A stretch of DNA of 64,000 nt from Amborella trichopoda (taxonomy: Eukaryota; Streptophyta; Magnoliopsida; Amborellales; Amborellaceae): positions 1,568,386 to 1,632,385 of the forward strand of contig NW_006497511.1 of the NCBI RefSeq assembly GCF_000471905.2. The letters are read 5' to 3'. The notes under the pieces are model-generated. The model was given only the letters and a program-made list of their open reading frames with translations. It was not told the DNA's origin and ran no database searches. Made by a program: the position numbers and the translations under genes. Below, one piece after another: positions 57,548 through 64,000 of the stretch (position 1 is its first letter; every line of letters begins with the position of its first letter).

Positions 57548-58498
57548 ATGATCAGTGTCATGGTGATCAATGACCCGAACGACTCTCAGGAGGAGATTTT
57601 GAACAAGTTCGAGGAAATGATGCAAGCCATCCTCGGAAAGATGGAGCGCCTAGAGGCCTCCAGGTTCCCTTCTTCGTTTGATTTCCCGACTGGTGAGGAC
57701 ACAGCTCCTAGGCAGACTCCCCCTCTGGTCTCCCAAGACAGCGTCTCTTCTCGTAGGGTCTTCCAAATCGACATATATGCTATGGTGGTCCATAGACTTA
57801 ATCACAAGGTCTCGGGCATGCAGGAGACGCCACTATACCAAAATTCGTATCCTTCATACATTGACCAGGTACCATTTCCCCCGAACTACCAAAAAGGGAA
57901 ACTCCCCCTGTTCAATGGTACAATGTCCCCTCATCAGCATACGACCCACTTCTAAGCGACCTGCTGGGAGATGGCAACTGACAGACGTCTCCTCCTCCGC
58001 CAGTTTTTCAAGACTCTCGAAGGACCAACCTTCCAGTGGTCTGCTCGGCTGATGCCAAACTCGGTGCACACTTGGTAAGAAATGGAGCAATTATTCTACC
58101 AATGCTTCTACGAAGTCCAAAGGAACGTGGAATGCATCAAGTTCCTCACTTTGACGCAAGACCCTGGTGAGCCGTTTGATAAGTTCATCACCTGATGGAG
58201 AGAGCTGACGACCTTTCATGCCACTCCCATGAACTAGAAGGAAGCAGTCTAGACCTGCATACGAAACATCCTTCTCGAGATCGCCCTACATGTCGAGGTA
58301 TCCAATCCATCCTCCATGTCAGAGCTCATCTCTAAGGCAGTTCATATCGAGGGATTTTTCAAGCACCATTGCAACCCTCGTCAGCAATCCTCCGGCTCAA
58401 ACTCTCACTCCAGCAATCAGGGCAATCAAAAGGCGATCGTCACCATGACTGACACCAAAGGCACGACTCCCCAAACTCTCAACCTCTCTAAAGCATAG
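57548..58498 (+). pseudogene. Tat-like gypsy gag (capsid) remnant
   Basis: One frame (frame 2) runs through 57548-58498 with stops. It holds a helical EEMMQAILGKMERLEASR stretch, then KLPLFNGTMSPHQHTTHF, then LLLRQFFKTLEGPTFQW, EMEQLFYQCFYEVQRNVECI and SMSELISKAVHIEGFF, the conserved capsid text of Tat/Athila-like gag. In-frame stops at 57953, 58193 (TGA), 58235 and 58250 (TAG) and others break it. The last three fall where Arg or Gln codons are expected, as from C-to-T changes. The encoded protein would assemble the virus-like particle. Confidence 0.8.
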
Positions 58499-58635
58499 AT
58501 GGCTCAGGCCAAGGGCAATCAGCAGTCCTACATTGCAGTCTCGCTCCTAAAAATAGTAAGCGGAATGACTATTGGACCTAGCACCAGAATAAGGTTTACT
58601 CCTTTGACACGGAGTGGACCCCTGCACTACTCTAA

Positions 58636-59487
58636 GTGCTGTTAAAACAGAACATGATCCAGTTGCTAGAGGTCACCACTGTAGAGTTATCGGGGCAGGA
58701 GTCAAATGAGAAGTACTACGTCTATCATAAGAGAGTAGTCCACCCCACTCACGACTGTTACAAGCTCAACGACACTATCGAGGCCTGTATCAACAGGGGC
58801 CATATAATGCTTGAAGAGTTGAAAAATGGCATTTGAAGCAGCTGAGGCATCTCACATAGTCACGATCCAAGAGGACAACGGGGCACTCTCTATTCTTCAT
58901 GCATTTTTCTCTGTAATGCTTGAAGAAGGGATCACCGCCCCAAAGCCGACAAGGCAGCCCAAGTTCCTACCTTCAGAGACCGAGAACCTTTGGTGCACGT
59001 ACCACCAGACACGAGGTCATGACATCAGTGAGTGCACTGGCTTCCATAAAATCTTAGCAGAAAAGATCCAGCAGTGTCAGGAGGTTCAGGGCAACCCGAC
59101 AAGACACCCTCAGGTCCCTCTTCTGCCTGTGTAAGAAGACCCCCTAACACAAGTCCAGCAAAATATTGAGCAAGACCCCCTGCAGGCCTCTTTGAGCTAA
59201 TGCTTCTGCAGGGTCTTGTCACCCCTAAGTCAGCTAGACAGCCTAAGCGTCTTGCCCAGGGCACAAAAAAACTCTGGTGCCCCTATCTCCAAGTGTGGGG
59301 TCACGAACTCAAAGAGTACACTGGGTTCGAGGCCATAGTCACAAAGAAAGTCCAGCAAGGCCACATCGTCTGTGCTGTTCTCTCAGGACACGTTCAAGCC
59401 CTTACTCGCATTCAAGAGGAAGCCCTGCTACAAACCCTTCATGAACATGCACTGGACCTTTCAGAGCCCTCGACCTCTCAACCCTGA
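58636..59487 (+). pseudogene. Gag C-terminal zinc-knuckle-like region, tandem-duplicated
   Basis: Three related modules: 58636-58836 (YVYHKRVVHPTHDCYKL; first Cys changed), 58826-59134 (LWCTYHQTRGHDISECTGF) and 59200-59487 (LWCPYLQVWGHELKEYTGF; His and last Cys changed). The second and third share flanking text (PK..RQPK and KIQQ/KVQQ), showing a duplication of about 280 bp. In the family this C..(Y)H...GH....C motif binds RNA. Frames differ between modules and stops separate them. Confidence 0.7.
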
Positions 59488-60388
59488 GAAGTCTACCATG
59501 GGCGCAGTAGGCTCAAATCCCTAAAACTTGAGGAAATCCACGAAGCTAGGGCCACTCACCAGTCTGATGGGGTGGTCCAAACACTCCCTTAGGGTTCCTC
59601 AAGGAGACGGCGAGCACCTAGGTAAGCCCGTCGAAGGAATTATCTTCCTCAGCCACTAGTCGAGGAAGAATTCCTCAGGCCCCTTCCTCCGCTGTCGACC
59701 TTGCAGGACTTCATCCTAGGCGCAGCTCGCCTCATCTTATTATCCAATCAGGCAGACGACCTTGAGTTATCGATATAAATAGGTGACGACGTTAAAATCA
59801 CCCCACAACGGTCAAAGTCGGGGCATGACCTTAAATACCCCTTGCAAACGTCCAATTTCGACGACAACGTAAAAAGCTACCCGAAATGTTCTAACTCTTC
59901 TCCTTTCACCTCCTCTATTCCTTCTGCAGGTACTGCTCGGTGATGCCTAGATTTCGAAACTCTAAACAAAGAGTTCGGAGGCACTAGCCTCACCACACCA
60001 CAGCAAGAGCGCCTCAGAGAGATGTTGGCCCAAGCGGCTAGATTCTCGACAGCCGTCGATGCCATGGCAGCCCGAGCAAAAGCTGAGTCATCCTCGACCT
60101 CCTTTTCTAAAGAAGCCTCCCACATGGTGCAAATCTTGGATGTATTAGCTAGCACGGGGCAAATAGTTCTAAGATTGGGAAAGAAGCTACAACCCACACC
60201 TCAAAAGCTCAAGGTCCTCAAACATCCTGATCCTTTACTTTTCCCTAAACCTAAACCTCAGACTTCCACATCCCTAATATAAGTCCCTATCACTTCCTCA
60301 TCAACCCAGACAGCACTGGCTAAGCAACAAAGTCTGTCAGTGTCACAAACCAAAGGCTGTTCCTAAACCTACCCTTCCACCTACACCA

Positions 60389-61089
60389 GTGAGTGGATTA
60401 GAAACACAGAAGACTAATGAGGATAAAGTGAAGCACGACGTAATTGCGTACTTGAGAAAGCTTTCAGCCCTTTTAAGTATCTATGATGCCCTCCTGTTAT
60501 TTAGAGACTATCGTATTACTCTGGTCCAAGCTCTTTCTAACCCAAAGGTATACGAGACTGAGGTGGAACCTATCGAGGTCGACTCAGCCATTCTTGACCC
60601 AGCCATTCTTAGTTGGTGCTTGGTGATCTCCTTTTCCGAATATGACTTTTAGTTGGGAGGAAAATTCATGAATGGTGAACTGCACACCTACCCTCTCAAT
60701 CGGATCATGCTGGACGGAGGGTAGCAGTTAACTTAATCCTAAGAAGGATTCTCACTCGACTAGGGTCTGATGACCTCACTCTTACCCACATCACCGTGCT
60801 AGGGTTCAACCAGTTAGGAGAATAGCCAGTCGGCACAGTGCGTTTTCGCCTTAAGATCGGTGATCGCAATGATTACGCTCAGTTCCACGTAATCGACACC
60901 GATACCTCTTACAACGTCCTGCTTGGTCGTCCTTGGCTTCACGATCAGGGGTGGTTCCTTACACGCTCCACTAATATGTCAAGTACAATCGAGATGGAAG
61001 GCAACACACGTTCTATGATGATAAAAGACTGTTCCCTGTATCTAAAACTCACTACACCACTGCCAAGTACTATTTCACAGACCTTTTAG
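60389..61089 (+). pseudogene. Tat-like gypsy protease remnant
   Basis: 60389-60652 has HDVIAYLRKLSALLSIYDAL and ITLVQALSNPKVYE, text preceding the protease in Tat elements. A YPLNRIMLDGG stretch near 60690-60722 contains the aspartic protease active-site region (family has DGGSAVNI), followed by a frame change. 60838-61089 continues FHVIDTDTSYNVLLGRPWLH, the conserved end. The family member would cleave the gag-pol polyprotein. It is inactive because of stops and the shift. Confidence 0.8.
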
Positions 61090-61124
61090 TATTAGAAAAG
61101 CCAAAAGATTATGATCGAAAGTCT

Positions 61125-61613
61125 GTGAGAGAGACAGGACCTTTGTCTCATGACGACGTTGAGGATCTGGGGCGAATGATCACGTATATGTTCAAAGAAG
61201 AGGAAAGACATGGCAAGATCCTCCCTTTGAACCCCATTCACCTAAGGATACCTTGCCACCTCTCCAAGGTCATGGTATCCTCTCCAGAAGACGAAGCTTC
61301 TAATTGGCTAGAACAAAATAGCGAGACAGAAGTAGCCTCTAAGCCCGAGGAAGCCCAAGAGGTGGATCTTCTAGCACCAAGGGTCACCTATACATCAGAC
61401 CAGCAAAGGGTTCTACCTGTTCCTATTGCTCTCCTAGAGGCAGAACTAGCGCACCTACCGCTACGGAAGGTGGTCGAAAGTCCATCCTCCTTGAACAAGG
61501 AGATCACTAGCAGCCAAAATAGAACCTACACTTCTCCGGGGTTGTCGAGGAAGTACAAGCTGATAAGAATCATCCCTCTGGCTCTCAGGGAAAAGACCCC
61601 ATGGTGGAGCTGA
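61125..61613 (+). pseudogene. Region between protease and RT of Tat-like element
   Basis: A 162-codon open frame rich in Glu, Pro and Ser with no motif I recognise, in the position of the linker between protease and RT. Text continues in broken form to about 61910, then stops at an AT-rich junction. No RT follows. Confidence 0.5.
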
Positions 61614-62055
61614 GAAGTGGGGTGTGTAGCCTCTAGAACTAAAGGCTATGTATGTCACTTCAAAGCACTTAAAGGAGTTTTTCCCTGAGACTAAAACTTA
61701 TGATGAGCTAAAGACCGATGCACCTTGAATCGAAGCCAAAGCTTCCCCAGACTGGAGCATTTACAGCGAGCAGGCTCATCGAATCATGATAACCATGAGT
61801 TATGAGCCCCTCTCCAATCAAACGCTAAGGGTAAGGAAGCCATTGCTCCCCCATTCGAGGTCATTAAAGCCACAACAGGCTGCCACAAAACAAAGCAAGG
61901 AGTAGGCTACTCTTTCTCATCTTAAACCATGAAAGGGAGGAAACAATGAAATAGAAAGAAAAGTCAAAATAATCTTTTCATTTGCAAATCAAGAGGATGT
62001 TACAAGCTACCTTCCTTTACAATGGAAATAAACGAAAGAAAAAAAGAAGGCGTCA

Positions 62056-64000
62056 TCAAAATCGATCAATTGCTTCATTGATCTTTCCCCTATACAATGC
62101 AGTTGATGCTTTCGCCTGTTCAATCTCATTCTTCAGCTCTGTTACCAGCTCTGCCTCCTGCTCCATCAAGGTGGTCGCTTCTCCCAAAGAATGCAGGAGG
62201 GCCAAAGCATTATCAAAAAGCACTTTATCCTTCGCTTCCTAATCCGCATTCTCTTTCTCCATCTTGTCAAGCTTCTACATCATCTCTAATATCTGCGCTC
62301 TCAGAGCCATCACCTTATGATGGTCTCCTCAGCAAGGCCTGATCTTTGGGATTCCATGGCATTCAAATGATGCGATTGAGTGTTTACTAATTCACGATAG
62401 CACAAAAGAGAAGACTCCAAAGGGGGCAACCACAAGCTTTCCAGTCGATGCGTATAGGGCGTTCAACCTCCATCCCTCCAACTCATTGACCACTCTATCA
62501 AAATAAGGAAGGACTTCGGGTGCATTCCCTAGGGCAATCTCCCTCAACCGTTGGATCGCGCTCCAAGCTCTTCAAAAGATAGCTTCTTCAGTTGCTGAAG
62601 GCCTGTCTGAGGCATCACAAAAATGATGCTTGACAACCCTCTCAGAGGAGGCCTGGGCAATGCAGCAAGAGCAACCATAGTAGGAGGACCCCAGTTACAG
62701 CCAAGGTCTCATGTTCCTCAGGAGCAACCTCAGGTTGCTCTAATACCTCAGTAACAGCTTTCTCGCTCCGGCCCTTAGACATGACCATGTCGGGCTTGAT
62801 CCTTTCATGTTCAGGCACCGTCGTCTCGTGTTCTGTAAGCACCACAACCGTAGCCGGGGCAAGGCTGGCCTTCTCGCTTAGAGCTACTACCTTAGTCTCG
62901 AGTTGCACATCGATAGCCTCCTAGCCCGGGGCAGCGACCTCTCCTCGTGTCCCCTCCTCCAGAGCCATCTTCACCTCAGGAGGTTCGACACCCTCTCCCT
63001 CTCCTTCTTCGCCATGGTCAGCCACGACGATCATTTCATCAACAGGCTCGCCCATGGTGCCTGCCTCCTTTGCAGTCACGAGCACCGCCTCAGGGCCCAA
63101 CAAGCTTGATCCCTTAGGGTGTCTTGCTTCTCCACATCCTGCAGATACCTCGCTCGAGGCAGCCATCTCCTGCTGCTCGGATGGTCCCTCTTCAGCTCTT
63201 GGGGGTTCGTCCTCTTCTATTATTACGACCTCTATCGGGGTTTCCCTTTCTTCGACAGGAACGATGATTGTCAGAAGTCCAGAGGCCCTCACTTCCTCTG
63301 TCGTTTAGTCAAGACTAGCCTCTTCAGTCCTGTTCACTTCCATCGGTGCTAGGCCCTCCCCTTCAGCCACAATCAGGGCAGTAGGCTTCGAGGCACTGGC
63401 TTGAACCTTTGAAGGGCTAGGAGAAAGCTCAAGAGAAAGAGAAGGCAAGGCCACAAGAGCAGCAGGTGACGGGGAAATGGCCAGATACGCATAGCCTTCC
63501 GAAGCAGCCAAGGACGAGGGGTCGTCTCTTGGCTCGCAAAACACAGGGACCTTACCTCTTTTGCGCCCTGAAACCTTGGTTGCCTTCTGGGCTGGGGCAC
63601 GAAGAGTCATTGGGGCTGCCCACTTTTTCTCCTTTCCTTTTGCTGGCTTGGGCACAACAGCCTGCTTTTTCTTCTTCACCAGCTCAGGCTCAGCAGCTTG
63701 CTTTTTCTTCTTTCCCTTCGTCGGTTCAGGTGCAGCAGCCTGCCTTTTCTTCTTCACCGGCTCGGGAGCAGCAACCAGCTTTCTTTTCTTCCCTTTCACC
63801 TGCTCAGGCACAACAGCCTTTGAAGTCTTGAACTTGGAAGAACTAGAGGCCAATTTTCTATGAGGACCGCTCCCTATCTGCTCATTTAAGTCCTGGACTG
63901 GACGCACTTCATACCGCTAGACTTTACGGCCTTCCTTCCATATGAAGATCTCAGAGAGGTGGTCAAAAATACTCTTTGTCTTCTTTCTCAAACTAAGAAA
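62056..64000 (-). pseudogene. Dead opposite-strand frame: Lys-rich repeats, acidic middle, coiled coil
   Basis: Read on the - strand from the right edge of the window (5' end outside). 63907-63308 is open and contains tandem basic repeats of the type APEPVKKKRQAAAPEPTKGK. After a stop (63305-63307), the same frame continues at 63292-62921 (Glu-rich, acidic) and, after another stop, 62908-62642. After a frame change, about 62310-62056 reads Leu/Glu/Lys-rich coiled-coil text ending EAIDRF and TGA at 62056-62058. It is antisense to the gag-protease relic. Function not recognised. Low-complexity basic and acidic tracts with a C-terminal coiled coil occur in plant retroelement-associated ORFs, so a mobile-element origin is likely. 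Confidence 0.55.

Larger units (their letters stand above)
56400..61930 (+). mobile_element. Tat-like Ty3/gypsy element, 5' half (gag, protease), dead
   Basis: Gag (57548-58498), Cys/His zinc-knuckle-like modules (58636-59487) and protease (about 60389-61089) follow in gypsy order on the + strand. RT, RNase H and integrase do not follow; instead an opposite-strand frame begins at 62056. The upstream stretch 56400-57540 is GC-rich and without recognised protein. It may be from the same family as the - strand integrase at 45.5-46.5 kb, but they share no overlapping part to test this. Confidence 0.75.

Overview
The window looks like nuclear DNA of a flowering plant, probably a dicot. The evidence is one multi-exon gene of the plant HECT ubiquitin ligase family with canonical GT-AG introns, decayed plant retroelements on both sides (LINEs, Ty1/copia, Ty3/gypsy including Tat-like), many GA/CT microsatellites and three assembly gaps (872, 877 and 20 N). 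I cannot name the species from the sequence.

The only confident cellular gene lies at 19196-25671 on the + strand. It encodes the C-terminal roughly 1,430 residues of a UPL3/KAKTUS-type HECT E3 ubiquitin ligase in 12 exons, including the complete HECT domain with its catalytic cysteine codon at 25478-25480. Two things are odd. A single extra base in exon 3 of the visible part (20327-20328) breaks the frame. The first part of the protein (ARM-repeat exons) is not visible anywhere to the left, so the intron before 19196 is either longer than 19 kb or the gene is truncated.

Layout. 1-4260: AT-rich DNA made of degenerate tandem repeats (units of about 182, 300 and 340 bp). 4645-6210: + strand LINE relic split by a block rich in TCTCGATTCC. 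7620-9970: - strand LINE relic. 10775-11679: non-autonomous hAT-like element with a perfect 8-bp target-site duplication. 13433-14304: gap. 16980-17545: gypsy relic. 17630-18478: possible MITE. 19196-26051: UPL3-like gene and its 3' UTR. 26504-27453: - strand copia relic. 27637-28513: gap. 28527-28869: foldback sequence. 30505-36448: nearly full-length but dead + strand LINE. 37451-37819: foldback MITE with TAA target-site duplication. 41000-46535: 3' part of a - strand Tat-like gypsy element whose post-integrase region carries several tandem arrays. 46536-53038: mostly CT/GA-rich noncoding DNA with a 20-N gap. 53039-56380: AT-rich, LTR-like DNA with minisatellites. 56400-61930: + strand Tat-like gag and protease relic. 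62056-64000: opposite-strand dead open frame with lysine-rich repeats and a coiled coil.

I see no bacterial-type operon, CRISPR array, tRNA or rRNA gene. Nothing here is convincingly a new biological system. The most useful leads are the frameshift and missing 5' exons of the UPL3-like gene, the tandem-array structure of the Tat-like element, the tandem-duplicated zinc-knuckle region, the antisense open frame, and two well-delimited DNA elements.
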